Shown here: in pieces, positions 1 through 5,908 of the stretch | Numbering within the stretch: the first letter of the stretch is position 1 | Layout of the letters: each line of letters starts with the position of its first letter | Source of the DNA: Candidatus Dormiibacter sp. | Lineage (GTDB): Bacteria > Chloroflexota > Dormibacteria > UBA8260 | DNA: 7,892 nt | NCBI GenBank assembly: GCA_025450495.1 | Contig: JANWHI010000108.1 | Coordinates: 1-7,892 of the forward strand | Direction: 5' to 3' | Made by a program: the position numbers and the translations under genes | The notes under the pieces: model-generated | Database searches by the model: none | Seen by the model: only the letters and a program-made list of their open reading frames with translations | What the model was told of the DNA's origin: nothing

Positions 1-617
1 GCGCGCCGCTCGCGCCACCAGAGCAGGCCGCCGGCGAGCCCGACGCCGACTTCCACCACCAGGCCGCCGAAGGCCACCGCGTTGGCCGACTTCTGCGCTC
101 GCCCGATGGCGGCGTCGATGGACGAGTCGAGGCTCGCTTCGGCTGCGCGATAGCTGTCGAAGAGCGCCTTCCCGGAGCGGAGGAATGCCGGGGTGCTGCC
201 GGCGTGAGGGGCCTGTGCCACCGCCGTCGCTGCCCAGCCCGACAGCCAGGCACTCGCGGCCAGGCGGAGCGCGACGAACCCGTCGAGCAGAGCCGGGTCC
301 CCGCCGACCGCCTGCTGCAGAGCGGCAGTCCCCTGCTCCAGCTCCTGCTGGCCGGCGCGGTATGGCTGGAGGAACGACGGCACCCCGGTATCGAGAAAGC
401 CGCGAAGCCCAGTCTCCTCGTCGAGCATGCCTGCGTGCGCCTCGGCAAGAGCCTGGCTGGCGGCGACATCCCGGTTGGCTGATTGGGAGAGCACGCCTCG
501 CCCGACATTGACGACAACCAGGACGATCACGGCAATCACCGCAAGACCACCAAGGCGGAGAAGGATCCCAGACACGGCCTGGTCGAGGCGGATCGGCGTC
601 GTGGTACGTTCTCGCAT
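1..617 (-). CDS. CHASE3-domain membrane sensor protein, N-terminal part (3' end outside window)
   Basis: I translated this frame by hand. It stays open from an ATG at 617 to the left edge, giving 205 codons with no stop. The product has a short cytoplasmic N-terminus, a strongly hydrophobic segment at about residues 22-38, an extracytoplasmic helical region, and a second hydrophobic segment at about 181-201 followed by WWRERR. Residues 69-86 (TGLRGFLDTGVPSFLQPY) match the hallmark of CHASE3, an extracellular sensory domain found in histidine kinases, diguanylate cyclases and chemotaxis-like receptors. The output domain lies beyond the window, so kinase, cyclase or other receptor cannot be decided. 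The ATG was chosen because it leaves a normal short lead before the first membrane segment; a TTG in frame at 659 is a less likely alternative. The gene follows the 690-1496 phosphatase gene on the same strand after 72 bases. CHASE3 assignment is fairly sure; the ligand is unknown. Confidence 0.8.
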   Translation of the reverse strand, partial: MRERTTTPIRLDQAVSGILLRLGGLAVIAVIVLVVVNVGRGVLSQSANRDVAASQALAEAHAGMLDEETGLRGFLDTGVPSFLQPYRAGQQELEQGTAALQQAVGGDPALLDGFVALRLAASAWLSGWAATAVAQAPHAGSTPAFLRSGKALFDSYRAAEASLDSSIDAAIGRAQKSANAVAFGGLVVEVGVGLAGGLLWWRERR

Positions 618-633
618 CGCTGTTGACCCGCCG

Positions 634-639
634 ATGCTA
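634..639 (-). promoter_or_regulatory. Possible -10 element for the CHASE3 sensor gene
   Basis: On the minus strand this reads TAGCAT, which fits the actinobacterial TANNNT -10 pattern and lies 16 bases before the ATG at 617. I see no good -35 hexamer at 17-18 bases. A TTGAGG lies only 14 bases upstream, which is too close. In the 72-base gap after the phosphatase gene, it could give the sensor gene its own promoter. This is a weak prediction. Confidence 0.3.
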
Positions 640-689
640 GGTTCGCCAGCCCGCCTCAACCGCCTGCGCGCGCGACCGTGACAGGATCG

Positions 690-1496
690 TCAGCGGGGAT
701 GGCGGTTGCGATCTGCCCCGGTGAACGCCACCACCCGCTCGTGGAGGATCCCGTTGGTGGAGAGCCCGGTGCCCCCGAGCGGTCCGTCGCTGGAGCGATC
801 CAGGAAACGCCCGCCCGCCTCTTCGACGATCAGGGAGAGCGCCGCATAGTCCCAGACGTTGGCGCGAGACGTCCAGCCGATGTCGGCGGTGCCGCGCGCC
901 ACGGCGAGGTGCGAGAGCGCGTTGCCCATGCCTCGGGCGTCCCAACAGCGCCGAGCCATCTCCACCAGCTCGGCCGCCATGCCGACCCGGGCGAAACCAG
1001 ACACCGAGGTGTGCGCGATCATCGCCTGCTCGATGTTGTCGACCGCGGACACGTGCAGCGGGCGGCCGTCGACCGTCGCCCCGCGGCCGCGAACGGCGGC
1101 GTACCTGTGGCCGAAGGCCGGGGTCGAGGCCACGGCCACCATCGACGCGCCGTCGTGCTGCAGAGCGATCAGCGTGGCCCATGTCTCGTTGCCGCGGACG
1201 AAGCTCTTGGTACCGTCGATGGGGTCGATCACCCAGCGCCAGCCGCCCACCGCCTCGACGTCGCCGCCGAACTCCTCGCCGAGGATCGCGTGTCCCAGCC
1301 GGCGCTGGCCCACCAGCTCGCGGATGGCGCGCTCGATGGCGTGGTCCGCCTGGGTCACGGGAGTGAGGTCGGGCTTGGTCGTGACCACCAGGTCGAGCGA
1401 CCGGAAGAACCTCATCGACACCGCGTCGGCGATGTCGGCGAGCTCGTTGGCCAGGGCCAGCTCGTCGGCGAGATCCGTGGCGTTCGCTGCGGTCAC
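690..1496 (-). CDS. Second HisN-type inositol-monophosphatase-family phosphatase
   Basis: This is a Mg-dependent phosphatase of the inositol monophosphatase superfamily, closest by eye to actinobacterial HisN (histidinol-phosphate phosphatase). Counting from the GTG at 1496 (268 residues, normal length), the metal-site motifs are GEE with Glu74, the DPIDGTK motif with Asp91 and Asp94, and VWDYAA with Asp216. The N-terminal stretch TTKPDLTPVTQAD is also typical of HisN. It is a paralogue of the product of 3310-4089. Near the active site it differs: GTKSFVRGNETWATLIAL here against [18 protein letters not shown] there. That suggests a shifted substrate, perhaps another sugar or inositol phosphate, but this is inference. 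The GTG at 1514 would add six residues. I prefer 1496 because it aligns with the start of the paralogue and lies just after a -10-like site. The gene stands outside the his block, divergent from 1581-2231. Family is certain; substrate is not. Confidence 0.88.
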   Translation of the reverse strand: MTAANATDLADELALANELADIADAVSMRFFRSLDLVVTTKPDLTPVTQADHAIERAIRELVGQRRLGHAILGEEFGGDVEAVGGWRWVIDPIDGTKSFVRGNETWATLIALQHDGASMVAVASTPAFGHRYAAVRGRGATVDGRPLHVSAVDNIEQAMIAHTSVSGFARVGMAAELVEMARRCWDARGMGNALSHLAVARGTADIGWTSRANVWDYAALSLIVEEAGGRFLDRSSDGPLGGTGLSTNGILHERVVAFTGADRNRHPR

Positions 1497-1503
1497 GGCA
1501 CAG

Positions 1504-1509
1504 AGCCTA
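1504..1509 (-). promoter_or_regulatory. Possible -10 element for the 690-1496 gene (leaderless start)
   Basis: On the minus strand this reads TAGGCT, fitting TANNNT. Only seven bases separate it from the GTG at 1496, so transcription would begin at or next to the start codon. Leaderless mRNAs are common in actinobacteria. No Shine-Dalgarno sequence precedes this GTG, which agrees with the idea. No recognisable -35 is present at 17 bases. Confidence 0.35.
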
Positions 1510-1537
1510 CCCACCGCCTGTGCGGCCGCGCCCGTCG

Positions 1538-1543
1538 TACCCT
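1538..1543 (+). promoter_or_regulatory. Possible -10 element for the 1581-2231 gene
   Basis: TACCCT fits TANNNT and would place the transcript start near 1550, leaving a leader of about 30 bases that holds the ribosome binding site at 1565-1569. The spacing is plausible but there is no clear -35. The opposite strand of the overlapping bases 1539-1544 reads TAGGGT, so the site could also work the other way. Confidence 0.3.
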
Positions 1544-1580
1544 AGACCGCGCCAACCGATCACCAGGAGTCAAGACAGCC

Positions 1581-2231
1581 ATGGCCCACCGCAAGTTGCC
1601 GATCTTCGACGAGAAGGGTTTCGTCATCCTCCGCGACCACCAGGGCCCGGCGATCCCGGACAGCGAATGGCTCGGCCTCGAATACATGGACTGGAAGAGT
1701 GGGGGGGACACCAACTTCGCTCCGCTCGCCTCAGCGCTCGGCGAGATGGAGTGCGCCGGCTTCTGGGACCACGGCAAGCCCGACAAGGACGGCATCTGGA
1801 CGAAGAACAAGGAGATCGCGCCCTCATTGGTGCGCTACGTCGAAGCGGTGGGCACGCGCTACGGCAGGGTTCGCGTCATCAAGCTGAACCCCAGCGACGA
1901 GCCGTTTGCGCGGCGCCAGCTCCACCTCGACGACAACAACCGTCTCAACCCGGATGGGGAGGGGTGGGTGGTGCGCTCGTGGCTGGAGCTGACCGACTGC
2001 AACGCCACCTTCATCCTCCGTGAGGACCGCGAGCACGACGGCACCGAGTCGCGGATCCCGCTGCACGCCGGGATGCAGTTCATCATCGACACCCAGCGGC
2101 TGTGGCATGTTGTCCACAACCCTGGTCCCAACCCGCGCTACGCGCTGATCACCTCGTGGGAGTCAGGCGACGCCCTGCAATCGTGGATCGACGCCGAGCT
2201 GCCGGTGGGCGAGGGCGCCGCGGCGGGCTGA
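1581..2231 (+). CDS. Unnamed protein, possible Fe(II)/2-oxoglutarate-dependent oxygenase fold
   Basis: I do not recognise a named family. The ATG at 1581 is supported by AGGAG at 1565-1569 and by protein-like sequence beginning at MAHRKLPIFDEKGF; the product is 216 residues, soluble, with no signal peptide or membrane segment. Three residue groups suggest a double-stranded beta-helix oxygenase: His115-x-Asp117 in QLHLDDNN, a distal His176 (or His179) in RLWHVVHNPG, and Arg186 ten residues after His176. That HxD...H...R layout is the iron and 2-oxoglutarate site of many Fe(II)/2OG enzymes. The segments between, such as WVVRSWLEL, TFILRED and GMQFIID, read as alternating beta strands. The N-terminal 100 residues (with WLGLEYMDW and GFWDHGKPD) look conserved but unplaced. 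It is the only plus-strand gene here, divergent from the second phosphatase and convergent with the zinc-ribbon gene, so it is transcribed independently. A non-enzymatic cupin-like protein is the main alternative. The gene is near certain; the fold is moderate. Confidence 0.85.
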   Translation: MAHRKLPIFDEKGFVILRDHQGPAIPDSEWLGLEYMDWKSGGDTNFAPLASALGEMECAGFWDHGKPDKDGIWTKNKEIAPSLVRYVEAVGTRYGRVRVIKLNPSDEPFARRQLHLDDNNRLNPDGEGWVVRSWLELTDCNATFILREDREHDGTESRIPLHAGMQFIIDTQRLWHVVHNPGPNPRYALITSWESGDALQSWIDAELPVGEGAAAG

Positions 2232-2250
2232 CGCCGCTCAGCGTCCGCCG
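2221..2250. terminator. Possible bidirectional hairpin between convergent genes
   Basis: CGGCG (2221-2225) pairs with CGCCG (2246-2250), and GACGC (2230-2234) pairs with GCGTC (2241-2245), around the loop CGCTCA, with a four-base GGCT bulge on the left arm. The structure covers both stop codons of the convergent genes, which are separated by only six bases. No T-run follows on either strand, so it is not a classical intrinsic terminator. High-GC bacteria often use hairpins without a U-tract. The GC-rich context makes chance pairing likely. Confidence 0.28.
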
Positions 2251-2345
2251 TCGTCGGGGGTGACCACCTCCCCGCACGTGGGGCAGTACTCGGCCGCGTC
2301 GTCGTCGATCCACTCGCCGCACACCGGGCATTGCTGTGTCGTCAT
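2238..2345 (-). CDS. 35-residue zinc-ribbon microprotein
   Basis: The ATG at 2345 follows a strong Shine-Dalgarno sequence: GGAGG on the minus strand (2354-2358), eight bases upstream. The product is 35 residues with two zinc knuckles, CPVC (Cys6, Cys9) and CPTC (Cys21, Cys24), separated by an acidic loop containing WIDDDAAEY. This is the pattern of a minimal zinc ribbon, in which four cysteines bind one zinc ion. Nothing else is encoded, so a separate enzymatic role is unlikely; such proteins usually bind nucleic acid or protein partners, but the partner here is unknown. The gene lies 77 bases after the FAH-family gene on the same strand, so it may be the last gene of the his transcript. It ends six bases from the convergent gene. 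The Shine-Dalgarno site and intact Cys pairs argue for a real gene that annotation pipelines could miss. Confidence 0.78.
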   Translation of the reverse strand: MTTQQCPVCGEWIDDDAAEYCPTCGEVVTPDDGGR

Positions 2346-2353
2346 CGCTGTCG

Positions 2354-2358
2354 CCTCC
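2354..2358 (-). promoter_or_regulatory. Strong ribosome binding site of the zinc-ribbon microprotein
   Basis: GGAGG on the minus strand, eight bases before the ATG at 2345. It decides the start in favour of this ATG over the in-frame GTG seven codons upstream. It is one of the clearest Shine-Dalgarno sequences in the window, where most genes start inside the preceding stop codon instead. Confidence 0.65.
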
Positions 2359-2422
2359 GTCACCGGCCCTCCTGGCGACCTCGATCGTCGGCGCCCCCGG
2401 CGGACGTCGGGCGGCCAATCGA

Positions 2423-3313
2423 CTAGCCCGCTGTGATCGGGTTGGCCAGGCGGCCGATGCCCTCGATCTCGACCTCGCAGACCTGGCCCGGCTGGAGCCA
2501 CGGCGGGGGCTTGCGTCCCATCGCCACGCCCGACGGTGTGCCGGTGAGGATCACGTCCCCGGGCTCGAGCGTGGTCGCCGCGCTGCAGTGGGCGACCAGG
2601 GTTGCCACGGTGAAGATCATGTCGGTCGTGCTGCCGTCCTGCAACGTGCGGCCGTCGACGATGCACCTGATGCCAAGGTTCTGCACGTCGGCCACCTCGT
2701 CGCGGGTGACGATCGCCGGTCCGAGTGGACAGAAGCCGTCGAACGACTTGCCCCTGATGAACTGACCGGTGGCCATCTGCGCGGTCCGCGCTGAGACGTC
2801 GTTGGCGCAGCAGTACCCGAAGACGTGGTCGAGCGCATCCGCCTCGGCGATGTCTCGACCGGCGGTCCCGATGACCACGGCCAGCTCAGCTTCGTAGTCG
2901 AGGTCGCTGACGAACCGCGGACGGGGGATGGGGTCGAACGGACCGATGACCGAGGAGGAGTACTTGGCGAACACCATCGGCTCGGGCGGAAGCTTGTTGC
3001 CCAGCTCCGCGGCGTGTTCCGCGTAGTTGCGACCGATGGCGATCACCTTGCCGGGTCGCAGGATCGGAGCGTCGAGGCTGGTGAGCTCCGCACCGGTCAC
3101 CTCGCCCACGGTCAACAGCGCCTGGGTGCGGTCGGCGACGCGACGGACCGCATCGGCGACCACGTTCCACTGCTGCATCAACGAGATCATGTCGGTGACG
3201 TCGTTGAGGCCCTCGCCGGCCAGTCGGGCTGCGTACGGCAACGAGACGACGCGATCGGCGATGACCAGCGCGGCAACACCACCGCCGTCGGTTCGCATTG
3301 GGCCCAGCCTCAT
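2423..3313 (-). CDS. Fumarylacetoacetate hydrolase (FAH)-family protein
   Basis: This is a 296-residue FAH-family protein. The family cleaves or decarboxylates acylpyruvate-type compounds (for example acylpyruvase, oxaloacetate decarboxylase, hydroxyheptadienedioate isomerase) with a divalent metal. Visible motifs are IGRNYAEHAAELG (His100 of the catalytic His-Glu pair), DYEAEL with metal ligands Glu141 and Glu143, ANDVSAR with Asp172, GKSFDGFCPLGP with Lys189, and LTGTPSGV near residue 256. Residues 1-80 form the variable N-terminal domain common in the 280-300 residue members. The start [11 protein letters not shown] is set by the ATG at 3313, whose ATGA overlaps the hisN stop, so the gene is coupled to the histidine operon. 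No step of histidine synthesis needs this enzyme. It may remove a side product or simply ride in the operon; its substrate cannot be read from sequence. The reading frame stays open upstream over hisN, but that extension is a shadow. Confidence 0.9.
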   Translation of the reverse strand: MRLGPMRTDGGGVAALVIADRVVSLPYAARLAGEGLNDVTDMISLMQQWNVVADAVRRVADRTQALLTVGEVTGAELTSLDAPILRPGKVIAIGRNYAEHAAELGNKLPPEPMVFAKYSSSVIGPFDPIPRPRFVSDLDYEAELAVVIGTAGRDIAEADALDHVFGYCCANDVSARTAQMATGQFIRGKSFDGFCPLGPAIVTRDEVADVQNLGIRCIVDGRTLQDGSTTDMIFTVATLVAHCSAATTLEPGDVILTGTPSGVAMGRKPPPWLQPGQVCEVEIEGIGRLANPITAG

Positions 3314-4089
3314 GCCGCACCGGCGTGCAGACAGCTGAGCACCTCGTCGTGGATGAGCCCGTTGCTGCTGATCACGTTGGCGCCGCGGGCATGGTCGACA
3401 CCGGCGAAATCGGTGAGACGCCCTCCCGCCTCGCGGACGATCAGCCGCGCGGCACTGATGTCCCACTCGTTGATCACCGGCTCGATGCCACAGTCCACCG
3501 CCCCCTCGGCGACCAGCATGTGTGACCAGAAGTCGCCGAACCCGCGGGTGATGCGGCAGCGTGCGGCGAGCGCGTCGAAGCCAGCCTGCCAGCCGTACTT
3601 GGCAAAATCGCGCACGTCGGTGAACGATAGCGTGGCGTCGGCGAGCCGCGTCACCGCCGAGACGCTCAGGCGCTCGCCGGCGCACATCGCGCCACCGCCG
3701 CTCGACGCCCACCAGCGACGCCGCAGCGCGGGCGCGGACACCACCGCGCACGTCTCCTCGCCGTCGTGCTGCAGGGAGATCAGCGTGGCCCAGACCGGCA
3801 CCCCGCGGGCGAAATTCTTGGTGCCGTCGATGGGGTCGACGATCCAGCGCCACTCGGCATCGCCACTGGAGCCGCCCTCCTCGCCGAGAACCGCGTGCGA
3901 TGGACGCAGCGCCGCGACCCGGGCGCGAATCATCTCCTCGATCTGCCGGTCGGCGTCGGTGACCGGGCTGTCGTCGGGCTTGGTATCGACGCGCAGGTCG
4001 CTGGCGCGAAAGCGCGCGATGCTGACCGCGTCGGCGAGATCGGCGAGCTCGAGAGCGAGAGTCACCTCATCCGCTGCCGCGGTCGTCAA
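3310..4089 (-). CDS. hisN: Histidinol-phosphate phosphatase (HisN type)
   Basis: It probably removes phosphate from L-histidinol phosphate, the step between the HisC aminotransferase and HisD. The 259-residue product belongs to the inositol monophosphatase superfamily and resembles mycobacterial HisN throughout. Metal-site residues are Glu70 in LGEEGG, Asp85 and Asp88 in DPIDGTKNF, and Asp210 in [22 protein letters not shown] near residue 33 and [11 protein letters not shown] near the C-terminus are also typical. The start is a TTG at 4089 that overlaps the hisI stop as TTGA. It is preferred because it continues the overlap pattern of the operon and because its first residues line up with the other phosphatase at 690-1496. 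An internal GTG at 4065 is the alternative. Position directly after hisI supports the histidinol-phosphate role, although HisN-family specificity is never certain from sequence. It follows hisI and precedes the FAH gene, both by 4-base overlaps. Confidence 0.9.
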   Translation of the reverse strand: MTTAAADEVTLALELADLADAVSIARFRASDLRVDTKPDDSPVTDADRQIEEMIRARVAALRPSHAVLGEEGGSSGDAEWRWIVDPIDGTKNFARGVPVWATLISLQHDGEETCAVVSAPALRRRWWASSGGGAMCAGERLSVSAVTRLADATLSFTDVRDFAKYGWQAGFDALAARCRITRGFGDFWSHMLVAEGAVDCGIEPVINEWDISAARLIVREAGGRLTDFAGVDHARGANVISSNGLIHDEVLSCLHAGAA

Positions 4090-4409
4090 CTGTCGTCCTC
4101 GACGGTGGTGAAGAAGCAAGACGCCTCGCCGGTGTGACAGGCCGGACCGCTGGGATCGACGCGCAGCAGCACGCTGTCGTCATCGCAGTCGAGGCGCACC
4201 TCGACGACATGCATGCGGTTGCCGCTGGTCGCACCCTTCTCCCACAGCTCGCGCCGCGACCGGCTCCAGAACCAGGCCTGATGGGTCTGCAGCGTGCGCT
4301 GCCAGGCGGCGTCGTTCATGTAGGCGAGCATGAGAACTGCACCTGTGCGTGCGTCCTGCACGATCGCGGGCACCAGCCCGTCCGTGTTGAAGCGCGGACG
4401 TTGGCTCAC
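4086..4409 (-). CDS. hisI: Phosphoribosyl-AMP cyclohydrolase
   Basis: This enzyme opens the adenine ring of PR-AMP to give ProFAR, the third step of histidine synthesis, in the cytoplasm. The 107-residue product is a stand-alone cyclohydrolase without the HisE pyrophosphohydrolase domain, as is usual in actinobacteria. The hallmarks are all present: [33 protein letters not shown] with TSGN, the Mg-binding Asp74-x-Asp76-x-Asp78, and the zinc cysteines Cys75, Cys91 (PACHTG) and Cys98 (SCFF). The start is a GTG at 4409, which forms a GTGA overlap with the hisF stop. The stop overlaps the TTG of hisN. Its product feeds directly into HisA, encoded two genes upstream. HisE must come from elsewhere, because no HisE gene is in this window. 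Confidence 0.97.
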   Translation of the reverse strand: MSQRPRFNTDGLVPAIVQDARTGAVLMLAYMNDAAWQRTLQTHQAWFWSRSRRELWEKGATSGNRMHVVEVRLDCDDDSVLLRVDPSGPACHTGEASCFFTTVEDDS

Positions 4410-5164
4410 CGCCGCACTTCGACTCCAGCGGCGGCCAGGAAGCGCTTGCAGTCGGGGATCGGGTGCGCGTCGAAGTGGAAGATGGACGCCGCCAGGGCCG
4501 CGTCGGCGCCGCCCTGATCCAGCACGGCGCGGAGGTGCTCCGGCTCTCCGGCCCCCCCGCTGGCGACGATCGGGACGGGCACGGCGGCAGCAACGGCGGC
4601 GGTCAGCGCCAGGTCATAGCCGCGGCGGGTTCCGTCCCTGTCCATGCTGGTGAGCAGCAGCTCACCGGCACCACGATCCGCCGCCTCTCGCGCCCAGCCA
4701 ACCGCGTCGCGCCCGGTATCGCGTCGGCCCCCGTGGGAGTGCACCGTCCACCCCGTGCCCACCTGGCGCGCGTCGATGGCCACGACCACACACTGCTCGC
4801 CGAACCGCTGCGCCGCCTCCTCGATGAGCGCCGGACGCTGCAGCGCAGCCGAGTTGATCGACACCTTGTCGGCGCCGGCGCGGAGCAGGCGGTCGATGTC
4901 CTCGACGCTGCGCACCCCGCCGCCGACGGTGAGCGGGATGAACACGGTGTCGGCGGTGCGGCGCACCGCGTCGATGAGGATGTCCCGGCCGTCGCTCGAC
5001 GCGGTGATGTCGAGGAAGACGATCTCGTCGGCGCAATCGGCGTCGTAGCGCGCCGCCAGCTCGGCCGGGTCACCGGCATCGCGCAGGTCGGTGAAGTTGA
5101 CGCCCTTGACGACCCTGCCGGCGTGCACGTCGAGGCACGGGATGATCCGCTTGGCGACGGTCAT
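4406..5164 (-). CDS. hisF: Imidazole glycerol phosphate synthase, cyclase subunit
   Basis: HisF uses ammonia delivered by HisH to convert PRFAR into imidazole glycerol phosphate and AICAR. The 252-residue product is a (beta/alpha)8 barrel with the two catalytic aspartates in place: Asp12 in [15 protein letters not shown] and Asp131 in VVAIDARQ. The phosphate-binding segments [18 protein letters not shown] and [12 protein letters not shown] are canonical, and the ITASSDGRD segment is also conserved. The length is normal. The ATG at 5164 overlaps the hisA stop as ATGA; the stop overlaps the hisI GTG. Its partner HisH is encoded two genes upstream, with hisA between them, the common hisH-hisA-hisF order. 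Nothing in the sequence suggests loss of function. Confidence 0.98.
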   Translation of the reverse strand: MTVAKRIIPCLDVHAGRVVKGVNFTDLRDAGDPAELAARYDADCADEIVFLDITASSDGRDILIDAVRRTADTVFIPLTVGGGVRSVEDIDRLLRAGADKVSINSAALQRPALIEEAAQRFGEQCVVVAIDARQVGTGWTVHSHGGRRDTGRDAVGWAREAADRGAGELLLTSMDRDGTRRGYDLALTAAVAAAVPVPIVASGGAGEPEHLRAVLDQGGADAALAASIFHFDAHPIPDCKRFLAAAGVEVRR

Positions 5165-5898
5165 GCCACGGCTCCGTGGCCGAACCGGGCCAGCGCCGCG
5201 CCGAGGTCGAAGAGCCCCTCGTGCAGCGCCCGGCCGACGATCACCCCGGCCGCGCCCGCCGCGGCACAGGCGGCGACGTCGTCGATGGTGGTGACGCCAG
5301 CGCTGGCGAGGACGGGACCCGGAAAGCGCGCACAGACATCCCGCAGGGCGGCCAGCGCCGGGCCGGCGAGCGTGCCGTCACGATCGATCGCGGTGTGCAC
5401 GATGCCGGCGATCGGCCACGTGCTCCAGCGGTCGACGTGCATGGTGGCGTCGCCCGCCGTCTGCGTCCACCCCTGGGCCCGCGCCGCGCCGCCGTCGACG
5501 TCCAGCGCGATCAGCACCTTGTCGGCAAACTCCGCGCACAGCGTCCTGGCAGCCTCCGGCTCGCGCACCGCGAGGCTACCGATCACCACCCACGCGGCAC
5601 CGGCATCGAACCCGCGCTGCGCGGCGGCGTGGTCGCGCACGCCACCGCCCACCTGCACCTGCGCGCCGCTTGCCGCGAGCGCTGCGACCGACGCCAGGGC
5701 GGCGCTCGACGACGCCGGATCCGCCTGCCCGCGCGCCGCGTCGAGATCGACGACATGGACGCGTCGCGCGCCGGCGGCGACGAAGGCGCTCACCACCGCC
5801 ACGGGGTCGTCGGAGTACACCGTCTCACGCGCGTAGTCGCCGCGCAGCAGCCGCACCACCTGTCCCGCGCGCAGGTCGATCGACGGGATCACCAGCAT
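5161..5898 (-). CDS. hisA: ProFAR isomerase (HisA)
   Basis: HisA opens the ribose of ProFAR to form PRFAR, the substrate of HisH-HisF. The 245-residue (beta/alpha)8 barrel keeps the base Asp8 ([14 protein letters not shown]), the acid Asp133 (IALDVDGG) and Thr169 ([10 protein letters not shown]). Many actinobacteria carry PriA, a HisA that also does the TrpF reaction. Here the loop read as Arg-Gly-Trp in PriA is Gln-Gly-Trp (ARAQGWT), and the third-strand motif is VGGGVRD rather than the SGGIRD of PriA, so ordinary HisA looks more likely. One oddity is LASAGVTT at about residue 200, where the phosphate loop normally has two glycines. The ATG at 5898 was chosen because LVIPSIDL is the true N-terminus; the frame stays open upstream over hisH as a shadow. 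It lies 10 bases after hisH, behind a weak GAGCGAG ribosome site, and overlaps hisF by 4 bases. Confidence 0.95.
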   Translation of the reverse strand: MLVIPSIDLRAGQVVRLLRGDYARETVYSDDPVAVVSAFVAAGARRVHVVDLDAARGQADPASSSAALASVAALAASGAQVQVGGGVRDHAAAQRGFDAGAAWVVIGSLAVREPEAARTLCAEFADKVLIALDVDGGAARAQGWTQTAGDATMHVDRWSTWPIAGIVHTAIDRDGTLAGPALAALRDVCARFPGPVLASAGVTTIDDVAACAAAGAAGVIVGRALHEGLFDLGAALARFGHGAVA

Positions 5899-5908
5899 CG
5901 GCGCTCGC

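Noticed and set aside
185..511. Plus-strand frames near the left edge
   Set aside because: The minus strand carries a CHASE3 domain with flanking membrane segments here; the plus frames are Arg/Pro-rich noise.
678..2231. Long plus-strand frame of 517 codons ending at 2231
   Set aside because: Its first 300 codons lie antisense to the second phosphatase and are low-complexity Arg/Gly/Ala/His-rich. Only the part from the ATG at 1581 is protein-like and has a ribosome site.
3314..3853. Upstream extension of the FAH reading frame
   Set aside because: The extra 180 codons overlap hisN in another frame and are Arg-rich; the ATG at 3313 gives the expected N-terminus.
2825..4111. 428-codon plus-strand frame
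   Set aside because: It is antisense to the FAH and hisN genes, which show full family motifs; the translation is compositionally biased with no recognisable domain, as expected in GC-rich DNA.
4463..5836. 457-codon plus-strand frame
   Set aside because: It is a shadow of hisF and hisA, whose catalytic motifs are intact on the other strand; no ribosome site or family signature is seen.
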